DNA from: Methanotrichaceae archaeon
Lineage (GTDB): Archaea > Halobacteriota > Methanosarcinia > Methanotrichales > Methanotrichaceae
Length of the DNA stretch: 64,000 nucleotides
Assembly: GCA_013178225.1 (NCBI GenBank)
Contig: JABLXE010000002.1
Coordinates: 124,001-188,000 of the forward strand
Reading direction: 5' to 3'
Numbering within the stretch: the stretch's first letter is position 1; the number at the start of each line of letters is the position of its first letter. Below, in pieces: positions 34,631 to 43,188 of this stretch. The translations under genes and the position numbers were made by a program. The notes under the pieces were generated by a model. It was not told the origin of the DNA. It did not search any database and worked only from the letters and a program-made list of their open reading frames with translations.

Positions 34631-35110
34631 ATGAAAGTCAGAGAGGTCATGAATAGTTCGCCTATAACCTGTCAGGCGGACGACACGGTTGCCGATGCCG
34701 CTCGCATCCTGAGAGAGAACAAGATCAGCGGCGTGCCGGTACTGGACGGAGAAAAGCTGGTGGGCGTGGTCTCGGAGTCGGACCTTCTAAAGCTGCTCTC
34801 TCAGGAGGAGGATGGTGGCAGCCTGTGGCTTCCCAGCCCCTTCGAGGTCTTTGAGGTTCCTTTCCGGGATCTGATCCGCTGGGAGCGGCTTCACGCCAGC
34901 ATGCCGGACATCTCCCAAAAGAAGGTCTCCGAGGTGATGAGCCGCGAGATTTTCCAGATGGGTCCGGACGATTCCGTTGAGGTGGCCGCAGCAATCATGA
35001 CCCGGCACCATATCAACCGTCTGCCGGTGGTAGAGGACGGAAGGCTGGTGGGAATTATCACCCGCGGAGACATAATAACCGGATTGGGGGAAAAGAGTGC
35101 AGAGAATTGA
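34631..35110 (+). CDS. CBS-domain pair protein in the arginine operon
   Basis: 159 residues with two CBS motifs: KVREVMNSSPITCQADDTV with ISGVPVLDGEKLVGVVSESDLL, and KVSEVMSREIFQMGPDDSVE with INRLPVVEDGRLVGIITRGDII. A 40-residue linker between them (WLPSPFEVFEVPFRDLI) is typical of archaeal versions. Its 3' end overlaps argJ by 14 bp, so translation of the two is linked. CBS pairs sense adenylates, which would be a sensible input for arginine synthesis; the regulatory target is not known. Confidence 0.92.
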   Translation: MKVREVMNSSPITCQADDTVADAARILRENKISGVPVLDGEKLVGVVSESDLLKLLSQEEDGGSLWLPSPFEVFEVPFRDLIRWERLHASMPDISQKKVSEVMSREIFQMGPDDSVEVAAAIMTRHHINRLPVVEDGRLVGIITRGDIITGLGEKSAEN

Positions 35111-36260
35111 TGGCGGCATCTGTGCGGTTCCCGGCGTGAAGGCCGCAGGAGCAAGGGAAGGCAAGTACGGCGTAGCGGTGATCATCGCCCGCGGCCAGGC
35201 TGCAGGGATGTACACCACCAACCGGGTAAAGGCCGCTCCGCTGGAGGTGACGGCCAGGCATCTAGAAGGAGGACTGCTGGAGGGAATTGTCGCCAACAGC
35301 GGATGCGCCAACGCCTACACCGGAGCCCGGGGCGAAGAGGACGCTCAGGCTATGGCCGGCCTGCTGGCCGGATTCCTGGGCTCCGGGCCTGAGCGGATTG
35401 CTGTAGCCTCGACCGGAGTCATAGGGCGGTACCTGGACATGGCGCTCATTAAGCGGCTGTTCGATGAAGCTACATCCCGGCTGCGCAGCGACCCGGAGGC
35501 CAGCAGCGAGGCTGCACGGGCCATCATGACCACGGACACCAGGGTGAAAGAGATAGCCGTAGAGCACCGGGGTGTTCGGGTAGGGGGAATCGTCAAGGGC
35601 TCGGGAATGATTGAGCCTCACCTGGCCACCATGTTCGGGTTCATCTTCACTGATGCCGATTTTGAGGCCCCGGTTCTAAATGAGTGCCTGAAGGATGCCG
35701 TCCGGGACAGCTTCAATATGCTCACCGTTGACGGGGACACCAGCACCAACGACATTGTCCTCCTGACCGCCACCGGAGCCCGGAAGTGCGAGCTTTCCGA
35801 TTTTTCGCAGGCCCTGCGATACGTGTGCACCGAGCTTGCCAGGATGATGGCCCGCGACGGGGAAGGTGCCAGCAAGTACTTCGAGACGGTCATCCGCGGC
35901 GCTAGGACCGAGGAAGACGCCCGCCTGGCGGCACGATCTGTGGCCAGGAGCAGCCTGGTCAAGACCGCAGTCTACGGAGCCGATCCCAACTGGGGCCGGA
36001 TCATTGCTGCAGTGGGATACTCGGGCGCAGACGTGGACCCGAAGAAGATCACCCTGGCTCTGGAGGGCAGCGGCCGCAAAGCCACGCTGGTCGAGCGCGG
36101 GAAGATCGTTGACGGCGTGCTGGAAGAGGCCCAACGAATCATGAAAGAGGAGAGCATCACAATCGATGTCGACCTGGGGCTGGGAACGGGAGCTGCCAGG
36201 GCCTTTGGTTGCGATCTCACTCACGGATACGTAGATATAAACGCCAACTATACCACCTGA
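35097..36260 (+). CDS. argJ: Bifunctional ornithine acetyltransferase / N-acetylglutamate synthase
   Basis: 387 residues from a GTG start inside the preceding gene. ArgJ recycles the acetyl group from N-acetylornithine to glutamate. The precursor self-cleaves before the nucleophilic Thr in the block IEPHLATMFGFIFTDAD (about residue 180), which is present. VNSGCANAYTG-like ANSGCANAYTG near 66 and DPNWGRIIAAVGYSGAD near 300 are further family marks. The cyclic pathway implied by argJ fits the neighbouring argC and argH. Confidence 0.96.
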   Translation: MQRIDGGICAVPGVKAAGAREGKYGVAVIIARGQAAGMYTTNRVKAAPLEVTARHLEGGLLEGIVANSGCANAYTGARGEEDAQAMAGLLAGFLGSGPERIAVASTGVIGRYLDMALIKRLFDEATSRLRSDPEASSEAARAIMTTDTRVKEIAVEHRGVRVGGIVKGSGMIEPHLATMFGFIFTDADFEAPVLNECLKDAVRDSFNMLTVDGDTSTNDIVLLTATGARKCELSDFSQALRYVCTELARMMARDGEGASKYFETVIRGARTEEDARLAARSVARSSLVKTAVYGADPNWGRIIAAVGYSGADVDPKKITLALEGSGRKATLVERGKIVDGVLEEAQRIMKEESITIDVDLGLGTGAARAFGCDLTHGYVDINANYTT

Positions 36261-36261
36261 T

Positions 36262-37701
36262 ATGCTGCTACGCGACAGCCGCCTGGGCGAGATCTCCAGA
36301 GACGTTCTGGATTACATATCATCGAGGACCGCTGACCACAGGATCTTTTCTGCCGATCTGCTGGTGGACCGGGCCCATCTGGTCATGCTCCGGGAGCAGA
36401 ACCTGATCTCGTTGCAGGTCTTCGAAAGCATCATTCAGGCCATCGACCGGATTCAGGAATCGGAGCTGGGAGACGGTGAGGACGTGCACGAGGCCATAGA
36501 AGCCCAGGTTCTCTCGCTGGTGGGCCCTGAAGGAGGTCGCATGCACACCGGCCGCTCCCGCAATGATGAGGTGGCGACCTGCATCAGGATCGCCCTCCGC
36601 GAGGAGATGCTGGCCTTAATGAACGAGCTTCTCTCTCTCTTCGAGACCTGTATCACGCTTGCCGAAAGCCATACTGAAACCCTGATTCCGGGCTTTACCC
36701 ACACCCAGCATGCGCAGCCGACAACTCTGGCTCATCACCTTCTGGCCCACGCCGACGCCTTTCTGCGAGATTTTTCCCGGCTGGAAGACGCCTATTCGCG
36801 GGTAAATCTGAGCCCTCTGGGGGCAGCAGCCTTTGCCTCCACCGGCTTTGCCATCGATCGAGAGACGACCTGCAGACTGCTGGGCTTTGACGGCCTGGTG
36901 GAAAACAGCATGGATGCCGTGTCCAGCAGGGACTTTCTGCTGGAGGTGCTCTCCGATCTCGCCATCCTCATGACCGGACTCTCCCGTCTGGCCGAGGAGC
37001 TGATATTGTGGTCGACCCAGGAGTTCGGCTACCTGGAGCTGGACAGCCTCTATGCCTCCACCAGCTCGATTATGCCCCAGAAGAAGAATCCGGACACCGC
37101 CGAGCTGGCCAGGGCCAAGGCCGGGTCGGTCGTGGGCGCACTGGTCTCAGCTCTGGCCATCTGCAAGGCGCTTCCCATGAGCTACAATCGCGATCTGCAG
37201 GAGGTGACCCCGCACCTGTGGAGGGGTCTGGACTGGACCCGCAGCACGGTGCGAATACTGGACGGCTGTCTCTTATCCGCCAAATTCAATGTCGATGCCC
37301 TTGAAGCCAGTGCAGGAGCGGGATTTTCCACCGCCACCGAGCTTGCCGATTCGCTGGTGAGAATCACTGGCATGCCCTTTAGGACAGCTCACCGCATTGT
37401 GGGAAAGATAGCCGCCGCCGGCAGCCATCCCACCATGCAGGAGCTGGATTCGGTCTCCTGGGAGATAGCAGAGATCCGGCCTAGCGAGAAAGGCTTTACT
37501 TTTGGCGATTTAGAGACGGCCCTTGACCCCAGGTCAAACGTGAACCGCAGGGCTGCGGTCGGGGGGCCTGCCGCTGCAGAAACCACGAGAATGCTCGCAG
37601 CCAGGAGGGTCAGGCTGGCCGGGGCCAGGCAGAGTCTGGAAATAAAGCGCTCCTGTGTAGAAAAGGCTCAGGAGGAGCTGCTCAACTACCACAAAAAATA
37701 A
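36262..37701 (+). CDS. argH: Argininosuccinate lyase
   Basis: 479 residues of the fumarase/aspartase superfamily. ArgH splits argininosuccinate into arginine and fumarate. The motifs HTGRSRNDEVAT (about 94-105) and the signature loop SSIMPQKKNPD (about 271) are intact, with the catalytic Ser in the latter. The start codon follows the argJ stop by one base (TGATATG). Last large gene of the arginine run. The C-terminal 50 residues are rich in Ala/Arg and may be somewhat longer than average. Confidence 0.97.
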   Translation: MLLRDSRLGEISRDVLDYISSRTADHRIFSADLLVDRAHLVMLREQNLISLQVFESIIQAIDRIQESELGDGEDVHEAIEAQVLSLVGPEGGRMHTGRSRNDEVATCIRIALREEMLALMNELLSLFETCITLAESHTETLIPGFTHTQHAQPTTLAHHLLAHADAFLRDFSRLEDAYSRVNLSPLGAAAFASTGFAIDRETTCRLLGFDGLVENSMDAVSSRDFLLEVLSDLAILMTGLSRLAEELILWSTQEFGYLELDSLYASTSSIMPQKKNPDTAELARAKAGSVVGALVSALAICKALPMSYNRDLQEVTPHLWRGLDWTRSTVRILDGCLLSAKFNVDALEASAGAGFSTATELADSLVRITGMPFRTAHRIVGKIAAAGSHPTMQELDSVSWEIAEIRPSEKGFTFGDLETALDPRSNVNRRAAVGGPAAAETTRMLAARRVRLAGARQSLEIKRSCVEKAQEELLNYHKK

Positions 37702-37778
37702 ATCATAAGACCGGACTAATATTATCATCAGCGAGGCTGCCGTCTCCGCCTCTGGATCAAGTTTTGTGGGGTTGAAAT

Positions 37779-37919
37779 ATGTTCTGGTTCATGCTGAAAA
37801 TACTGACTCTGCTGATCATGGTTCCGCTCAAGTTCGTGAAGACGCTTGTCAGATTCGGCGTCTTTCTGGTAGTGCCCATACTGGCCATGAAAGCCGTCAA
37901 GCTGATGCTGCGCAGATGA
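37779..37919 (+). CDS. Small hydrophobic, basic membrane peptide (46 aa)
   Basis: The frame MFWFMLKILTLLIMVPLKF continues to a C-terminal KLMLRR. Nearly the whole peptide is two hydrophobic stretches separated by a basic FVKTLVRF segment, suggesting a membrane hairpin or an amphipathic membrane-bound peptide with positive inside charges. GGGGTTGA lies nine bases before the ATG, and the stop is followed by the convergent agmatinase gene. I do not recognise a family. Real coding is supported by the ribosome-binding site and composition; function unknown. Confidence 0.55.
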   Translation: MFWFMLKILTLLIMVPLKFVKTLVRFGVFLVVPILAMKAVKLMLRR

Positions 37920-37951
37920 GCGGATTTCTATTATCGAGCTGCTCAGCCGTC

Positions 37952-38806
37952 TTATTTCGAATGAACGGCTATGAACTCCCGGGCAAGCTTAGCAGCCATT
38001 AGCGCGGTCTCCCCTCTGTCGTAGGCCGGCGCGACTTCGGTTATGTCCAGGGCCACTATTCTTTTGCCCAGCCGTTCCAGAATGCGCCTGTACACCCAGG
38101 GGGTCATGCCGAACGGCTCCGGGTTTCCAACCGCCGGGGCGTAGGTTGGGTCCAGGAAGTCCATGTCCAGGCTCAGGTAGATCCGCTCGCACTTCAGTTC
38201 TTCTGAAACCAGATCCAGCACGTAGTCTATGCCCTTGTTCCTGACCACTTCGGCCGTGAAGTAGCTCAGATCCATCTCCCGGGCGTAAGCGAACTCCTCC
38301 CGGGAGCCGCTGCGAATGCCGATGCTCGAATAGCCGCACAGATGGGGAACCTCCAGAATCCTGCGGCTGGTGCAGGCATGGCTGAACCTGGTAAATCCGT
38401 ACTCCTCCCGTAAGTCCAGGTGTGCGTCCAGGACCAGGACGCTCAGCGGGCCTGATTTTGCCTGGTGCTCCACCAGGGGCGGTGTGATGGAATGCTCTCC
38501 GCCAAGTGCGATCAGCAACTGGTCATCGCCTACGGCCGACAATCCCTCTCTGATGCTCTCCCTGGCGTACAGCGGGTCTGAGCCCAGCTCCATGTTGCCT
38601 AGATCGCATATCCTGAGGTCGGAGAGGTCCACATCATAATAACAGTCGTAGCTCTCGAAGTTGTAGGACGCCAGACGTATGGCGTCAGGCCCATCCCGCG
38701 AGCCTGACCTAAAAGAAGTGGTTGAATCGAAGGGAAGCCCCAGCACCACGAAGTCTGCTTCCTCGATCTCTGAGCAAGCATCCGCAAAGCCGGACTTCTG
38801 AAACAT
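37952..38806 (-). CDS. speB: Agmatinase / ureohydrolase family protein
   Basis: 284 residues of the arginase fold. Manganese-binding motifs are GGEHSITPPLVE (about residue 105), VLDAHLDLREE with SHAC (about 130-145) and SLDMDFLDPTYAPAVGNPEPFG (about 213). Agmatinase splits agmatine into putrescine and urea. The ATG at 38806 follows the eIF5A stop by one base (TAGGATG), so the two are co-transcribed; the longer frame would overlap eIF5A. The link makes sense because polyamine made from agmatine supplies the hypusine side chain of eIF5A. Confidence 0.93.
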   Translation of the reverse strand: MFQKSGFADACSEIEEADFVVLGLPFDSTTSFRSGSRDGPDAIRLASYNFESYDCYYDVDLSDLRICDLGNMELGSDPLYARESIREGLSAVGDDQLLIALGGEHSITPPLVEHQAKSGPLSVLVLDAHLDLREEYGFTRFSHACTSRRILEVPHLCGYSSIGIRSGSREEFAYAREMDLSYFTAEVVRNKGIDYVLDLVSEELKCERIYLSLDMDFLDPTYAPAVGNPEPFGMTPWVYRRILERLGKRIVALDITEVAPAYDRGETALMAAKLAREFIAVHSK

Positions 38807-38807
38807 C

Positions 38808-39191
38808 CTAACGAAGGTCCAGCTTGGTCCGGCCCATGACCGACAGATAAGGAACTTCCTTGCCCTCTTCCAGTTTCGGCTTCTGGTCTTCGGTGATGGG
38901 GACATCGATTGTCGCGTAGCTGTCCATGTCCATTAGCTGAACAGACGTCTCGCCGATGGACAGCACCTGGCCGGTCTTTCTCTCGACCGTCGGCACATAA
39001 ACCTTGGCTGTAACCGGAGATACCGTGGACCTCTTCTGGTTATCAAAGATGCCGATGGCATCCACCCTGGCCTTGGCGGAGCCGTGCTTCCCCGGCTTGG
39101 AATGAGATATGCCCTTGATTATGCAGGGTTCATCATCGATAATTACGTACCTTCCTTCTTTCAACTCTCTTACTTCAACCTGCTCTTTCAT
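38808..39191 (-). CDS. eif5A: Translation factor aIF5A (hypusine-containing)
   Basis: 127 residues, typical for the archaeal factor. The N-terminal SH3-like domain contains the modification loop SHSKPGKHGSAKA, whose Lys in GKHG is the site that becomes hypusine or deoxyhypusine. The C-terminal OB-fold domain follows (TVERKTGQVLSIGETSVQLMD). The factor helps ribosomes through difficult peptide sequences. The ATG at 39191 is chosen because GGAGTTGATGAG precedes it and MKEQVEVRELKEG fits the family start. Agmatinase is immediately downstream. Confidence 0.97.
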   Translation of the reverse strand: MKEQVEVRELKEGRYVIIDDEPCIIKGISHSKPGKHGSAKARVDAIGIFDNQKRSTVSPVTAKVYVPTVERKTGQVLSIGETSVQLMDMDSYATIDVPITEDQKPKLEEGKEVPYLSVMGRTKLDLR

Positions 39192-39227
39192 CTCATCAAC
39201 TCCTAGCGACGATTGCAACTTTACTAT

Positions 39228-40334
39228 TTAAAGGATACCTCTCATGCGCTCCAAGGCCTCTATTATTTTCTCTCTGGAGACTGCATAAGAGATGCGTATG
39301 AAGTCTCTTCCTGAAGGACCGAACGCCGAGCCGGGAACGACGATTACTCCGGCCTCTGCCAGCCGGGCTGCCGCCCGCTCTCCGTCGCCGACTCTGGGAA
39401 AGACGTAGAAAGCCCCTTTGGGCTCGGAGAACTCGACATCCATCTCCCGCAGTCCGTTCAAGAGAAGATCTCTGCGGGTCCTGAACTCGTCCCTCATGGC
39501 CCTAACACAGTCCTGGGGACCGGTAATTGCCGCCAGCGCGGCCCTCTGGGAGATGGAGCAGGCGCAGGCCTGGGCGTACTGCTGCACTTTTATGAACTGA
39601 TCTTCCACGGCCTCGCCCTTGACTGCCAGATAGCCCACCCTCCAGCCGGTCATGGCGTAGGTCTTGGAGACGGCGTTCACCGTAATTACATGATCTGAGA
39701 ACCTGGCCGGGCTCACATGCTTTCCCTCATAGATGAAGTGCTCGTAGACCTCGTCCGAGATCAGCATGATGCCGTGGTCCTCAGCCAGCTGGGCCATCTC
39801 GCGCAGCTCCCTCTCGCTCTGGACAGCTCCGGTGGGATTGCCGGGTGAGTTCACCACGATTGCCCGGGTGTGGGGCGTTATCCGCTCAGAGATGGCTTCT
39901 GCGGTCAGGTTCAGATCCTCATTGAGCGGGACTCTTACCGGCCGGCCTCCGAACAGCTTGATCAACTGCGGATAGGAGAGAAAGCTGGGATCGCCGATCA
40001 GAATTTCTTCGCCTTTATTGATAATTCCGGCAAAGACCAGGAAGAGGGCCTGGCTGGCACCGCTGGTGACCAGGATCTCCTGCGGGGCGTACTCAACCCC
40101 GTTTTCGGTCAGAAACTTCCTGGCTAAGGCTTCCCTCAGCTCGGGCATTCCGCAGTTGGGGGTATAGGTCGTGAATCCCTCTTCGATAGCCTCTACTGCT
40201 GCGTTTTTAATGTGATCGGGGGTGTCGAAATCCGGCTGCCCTATTCCCATGTTGATGACGTCGGACATGGTCCCGTCAAACGATCTTCTGATCCCCGAGT
40301 GCTGCAAATCCTGAATGTGCTGGGAGTATCTCAT
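39228..40334 (-). CDS. Pyridoxal-phosphate aminotransferase, class I/II fold
   Basis: 368 residues of fold-type I aminotransferase. The cofactor Lys sits in VSKTYAMTGWRVGYLA (about residue 219), with the Asn motif VVNSPGNPTGA near 160 and the C-terminal Arg in FIRISYAVS (about 348). The sequence most resembles archaeal aspartate or broad aromatic aminotransferases (MGIGQPDFDTPDHI near the start). The substrate cannot be fixed from motifs. It lies 36 bp upstream of eIF5A on the same strand and may share its transcript. Confidence 0.92.
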   Translation of the reverse strand: MRYSQHIQDLQHSGIRRSFDGTMSDVINMGIGQPDFDTPDHIKNAAVEAIEEGFTTYTPNCGMPELREALARKFLTENGVEYAPQEILVTSGASQALFLVFAGIINKGEEILIGDPSFLSYPQLIKLFGGRPVRVPLNEDLNLTAEAISERITPHTRAIVVNSPGNPTGAVQSERELREMAQLAEDHGIMLISDEVYEHFIYEGKHVSPARFSDHVITVNAVSKTYAMTGWRVGYLAVKGEAVEDQFIKVQQYAQACACSISQRAALAAITGPQDCVRAMRDEFRTRRDLLLNGLREMDVEFSEPKGAFYVFPRVGDGERAAARLAEAGVIVVPGSAFGPSGRDFIRISYAVSREKIIEALERMRGIL

Positions 40335-40344
40335 GTCTCCTCCT

Positions 40345-40839
40345 TCATGCCGGCGGTTCCCCGGCCAGGTCTTCTTTGTAAGTGATATTCAAACGGCTGA
40401 AGCAGTTGAGCCGGTTCAGCTCTTCGGCGACGATGTTCATCAGGACCCGGCCTCCGCTCCAGTAAAGGGTGATCTTTACGTCCTCGCGCTCCGTATCCAT
40501 GCAGACCGACTCTATGAAGCGGTCCAGAGCACGAGGATTGGAGAACGGCACCACGAATATGGCCCGGTACTTGTCGTCTCTTCGAGCATAGGTGGTGAGA
40601 ATATAGCCGTTGTTCTCAAACTCGCTGATCTCCTCGAAGTTGCAGACGACCTCCTTCTCATGTTCGGTCTTGGAGTCCACCTTGGATATTATTATTAGTA
40701 TTTTGGCCAGAAGAGACTTGTCTATATTCCTTCCAAACCAGACGTTTATAGTGCCCTGGGTGAGAAGCAGAGAGACCGTGGGCCCGCTAATCTCTACGGA
40801 CACGGGCTCGGCGGGACGCGAGCCTGGTTGGAAGGGCAT
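40345..40839 (-). CDS. Hypothetical protein, 10 bp upstream of the aminotransferase
   Basis: 164 residues, soluble, mixed alpha/beta by pattern (ILIIISKVDSKTEHEKEVVCNFEE, YRAIFVVPFSNPRALDRFIESV). It has three Cys residues and no known motif. It is only ten bases before the aminotransferase start codon on the same strand, so the two are likely co-transcribed. I do not recognise the family. Confidence 0.7.
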   Translation of the reverse strand: MPFQPGSRPAEPVSVEISGPTVSLLLTQGTINVWFGRNIDKSLLAKILIIISKVDSKTEHEKEVVCNFEEISEFENNGYILTTYARRDDKYRAIFVVPFSNPRALDRFIESVCMDTEREDVKITLYWSGGRVLMNIVAEELNRLNCFSRLNITYKEDLAGEPPA

Positions 40840-40906
40840 AGCCTCTAAGTCATGAAGATAGAAATATAACCGTTTCGAAGAGACGTAAATTTGGATGGTG
40901 TTTTGA

Positions 40907-41323
40907 TTGGACGAGGTGCTGGAGACTCTGGCAAAGCGGTTTCGAGAAGAGCCTTATGCCAGGTTGCTGGGAATGGAGCTGGTAAAGCTGCAGGCGGGCC
41001 GCGCCGCGGTGAGGCTTGAGATCGGAGAGGGCATGAACAACCTATTCGGCACGGCTCATGGAGGTGCCCTCTTCTCCGCAATCGACGGGGTCTTTGAGCT
41101 GGCCGCCAATTCATACGGAACTGTGGCGGTGGCCCTGAGCATGAACGTGAACTTCCTGGCACCGGCACCAAGCGGCATGACCGTCACTGCCGAGGCCCGG
41201 GAGGTGAGCAGGTCAAACCGGATCTCCACCTATCAGATTGAGCTTCGGAGCGAAGAGGGGTGGCTGATCGCCAGCTGCCAGGCCATGGCTTACCGCAAGA
41301 GGGATAAGCTGCCCTTCCTGTGA
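40907..41323 (+). CDS. PaaI-family hotdog-fold thioesterase
   Basis: 138 residues from a TTG start with GGATGGTG upstream. The hotdog-fold motif NNLFGTAHGGALFSAIDGVFELAAN (about 45-69), with the conserved Gly-Gly-Ala, and GMTVTAEAREVSRSNRISTYQIEL mark the PaaI/acyl-CoA thioesterase group. These enzymes hydrolyse acyl- or aryl-CoA esters. It is the first plus-strand gene before the YcaO cluster, 40 bp away, and could belong to the same transcript. Confidence 0.9.
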   Translation: MDEVLETLAKRFREEPYARLLGMELVKLQAGRAAVRLEIGEGMNNLFGTAHGGALFSAIDGVFELAANSYGTVAVALSMNVNFLAPAPSGMTVTAEAREVSRSNRISTYQIELRSEEGWLIASCQAMAYRKRDKLPFL

Positions 41324-41363
41324 GCCCAGAATTTATATGCAATCGTCATAAAGCGGTGTAGTG

Positions 41364-42578
41364 ATGAGACTCAGGTCGTGTGTTAAGAGATACAAGAAAG
41401 ACACTCACCGGGCCCTCTCTCCGGAAGAGACCCTCTCCCGGGTGGAGTCGCTGCTTCCTGCTGCGGGGATTACTCGCGTTGCCGACATCACCAACCTGGA
41501 CCGGATCGGCATCCCGGTATTCTCCTCCATCCGGCCCATGGCTGCTCGCGGCGCCATCTCGGTCTACAACGGCAAGGGGGCAACGGCTACCGAGGCGCGG
41601 GTCTCGGCCATAATGGAGGGGCTGGAACGCTATTCCTCAGAGGTGCTGGACCGCGAGCTTCGCATCAGCCGCTACCGGGATCTGCAGGAGAAAGAGAACG
41701 CCCTTTCGCCCACCGAGCTGATACTGCCGCCCCAGGCTGAGGTCGAGGCTGAGATTCCATGGGTGGCGGGCTGGGATTTGATGGCCGACGAGGAGATCTG
41801 GGTTCCTGCGAGTGCCGTGTTTCATCCTTTGCCGCACGAGTACCGGTCGCTCTTCCGGACCAACACCAGCGGTCTGGCCTCCGGAAATGAGCTGGAGGAA
41901 GCCATATTTCACGGCCTGGCCGAGGTGATAGAGCGGGATGCCTGGGCGCTGGTCGAGGCCGCGCGCAACACCGGCCCGCTGATCGAGGGGCTGGGAGACG
42001 GACTGGCCGGCGATCTCCTGCAGAAGTTTCAGCAGGCAGAGGTGGATGTCTATCTGCGGGACATCACCAGCGACATCGGCGTTCCGACCTGCGCGGCGGT
42101 CTCAGACGACGTCAAGCTGAAAGACCCGACGCTCCTGACGACCGGCATGGGAACGCACACCAGCGCCGGAGTGGCGGTGCTTCGGGCCCTCACCGAAGTG
42201 GCCCAGAGCCGTCTCACCCAGATCCACGGGGCACGCGAGGACGCGACCTCGGCCGATTTCCGGAAACAGATCGGCTATGAGAGGACCAAGCGGCTAAACA
42301 AGCACTGGTTTGAGACTTCGTCCAGCGAGGAGTTCAGCCACCTGAAATCGAATGACAGCGACGATTTCCTGGAGGACGTGAGGTTCATGCTGACGCAGCT
42401 TGAGAGAGCGGGCCTGGAGAAGGCGATCGTAGTCAACCTCACCCGGGAGGAGATCGGCGTGCCGGTGGTAAGGGTGATCGTGCCCGGCCTGGAGATGGCG
42501 GGGGTAGATCCGGAGAGAGTAGGCAAGCGGTGCAGGGATGTCAGGCATCGTCGTGTTCCTCGGCCCAAGCCTTCCTGA
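41364..42578 (+). CDS. ycaO: YcaO family protein for Mcr thioamidation (methanogenesis marker 1)
   Basis: 404 residues. YcaO enzymes use ATP to activate a peptide-bond oxygen as phosphate. With TfuA, this archaeal type installs thioglycine in the alpha subunit of methyl-coenzyme M reductase. Recognised segments are RIGIPVFSSIRPMAARGAISVYNGKG with EARVSAIMEGLERYSSE (the ATP-binding helix), LASGNELEEAIFHGLAEVIERDAW, and VGTHTSAGVAVLRALTEVAQSR-like THTSAGVAVLRALTEVAQSRL. Preferred start ATG 41364, after GGTGTAGTG. Its last 41 bases overlap tfuA in another frame. Confidence 0.94.
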   Translation: MRLRSCVKRYKKDTHRALSPEETLSRVESLLPAAGITRVADITNLDRIGIPVFSSIRPMAARGAISVYNGKGATATEARVSAIMEGLERYSSEVLDRELRISRYRDLQEKENALSPTELILPPQAEVEAEIPWVAGWDLMADEEIWVPASAVFHPLPHEYRSLFRTNTSGLASGNELEEAIFHGLAEVIERDAWALVEAARNTGPLIEGLGDGLAGDLLQKFQQAEVDVYLRDITSDIGVPTCAAVSDDVKLKDPTLLTTGMGTHTSAGVAVLRALTEVAQSRLTQIHGAREDATSADFRKQIGYERTKRLNKHWFETSSSEEFSHLKSNDSDDFLEDVRFMLTQLERAGLEKAIVVNLTREEIGVPVVRVIVPGLEMAGVDPERVGKRCRDVRHRRVPRPKPS

Positions 42579-43188
42579 AGCCCGGGCCCGAAAGATTCTG
42601 GCAGCCGACTTCAGGCCTCCGGCCAAGCGCGGCGACATTTGCCGGGCGGCGCGGGAGGGTGCAAAGGTAATATGTCTCATCGACGGGGTATTCTTTCAGG
42701 ACTGCTCCGTGGCCCACAAGGAGGTGCTCTACGCCCTGAAGGGAGGTGCGAAGGTGATCGGTGCCTCCAGCATGGGCGCGCTGCGGGCAGCTGAGCTGGA
42801 TGTCTACGGCATGGAAGGGGTAGGTGATATCTACCGGGCCTACCGGAGCGGCGATCTGGTCTCTGACGATGAGGTTGCGCTGATATTTGACCCGCTCACC
42901 TTTGAGCCGCTCTCGGAGCCGATGGTGAACATCCGTCACAACCTGGCCCTGGCCGAGGCTGAGGGCGTAATTGACCGGCCGGTCAGGGATATTCTGCTGG
43001 AGGCTGCAGCATCCATGTATTTTCCCCAGAGGACCTATGAGCGGATGGCCAAGGCCTGTGAGGGCCGGGTTCCGGACGAGACCTTGCAGAGCCTCCTGAG
43101 GTTCATTCGAGAAAAGCGAAGAGATCTGAAGATGGAAGACGCGGAAAAAGCGCTGGAGCGGGCAAAGGTGCTGGCAAATGTTGGTTAG
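42538..43188 (+). CDS. tfuA: TfuA-like partner of YcaO
   Basis: 216 residues of the TfuA core family (VFLGPSLPEARARKIL at the start, DGVFFQDCSVAHKEVLYALKGG, IGASSMGALRAAELD and GDIYRAYRSGDLVSDDEVALI). TfuA is needed with YcaO for thioglycine formation in Mcr and probably delivers or positions the sulfur. The start lies 41 bp inside ycaO and the end runs 11 bp into the MoaD-like gene, so all three are translated as a unit. A Cys at CSVAHKE is a candidate sulfur-handling residue. Confidence 0.93.
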   Translation: MSGIVVFLGPSLPEARARKILAADFRPPAKRGDICRAAREGAKVICLIDGVFFQDCSVAHKEVLYALKGGAKVIGASSMGALRAAELDVYGMEGVGDIYRAYRSGDLVSDDEVALIFDPLTFEPLSEPMVNIRHNLALAEAEGVIDRPVRDILLEAAASMYFPQRTYERMAKACEGRVPDETLQSLLRFIREKRRDLKMEDAEKALERAKVLANVG

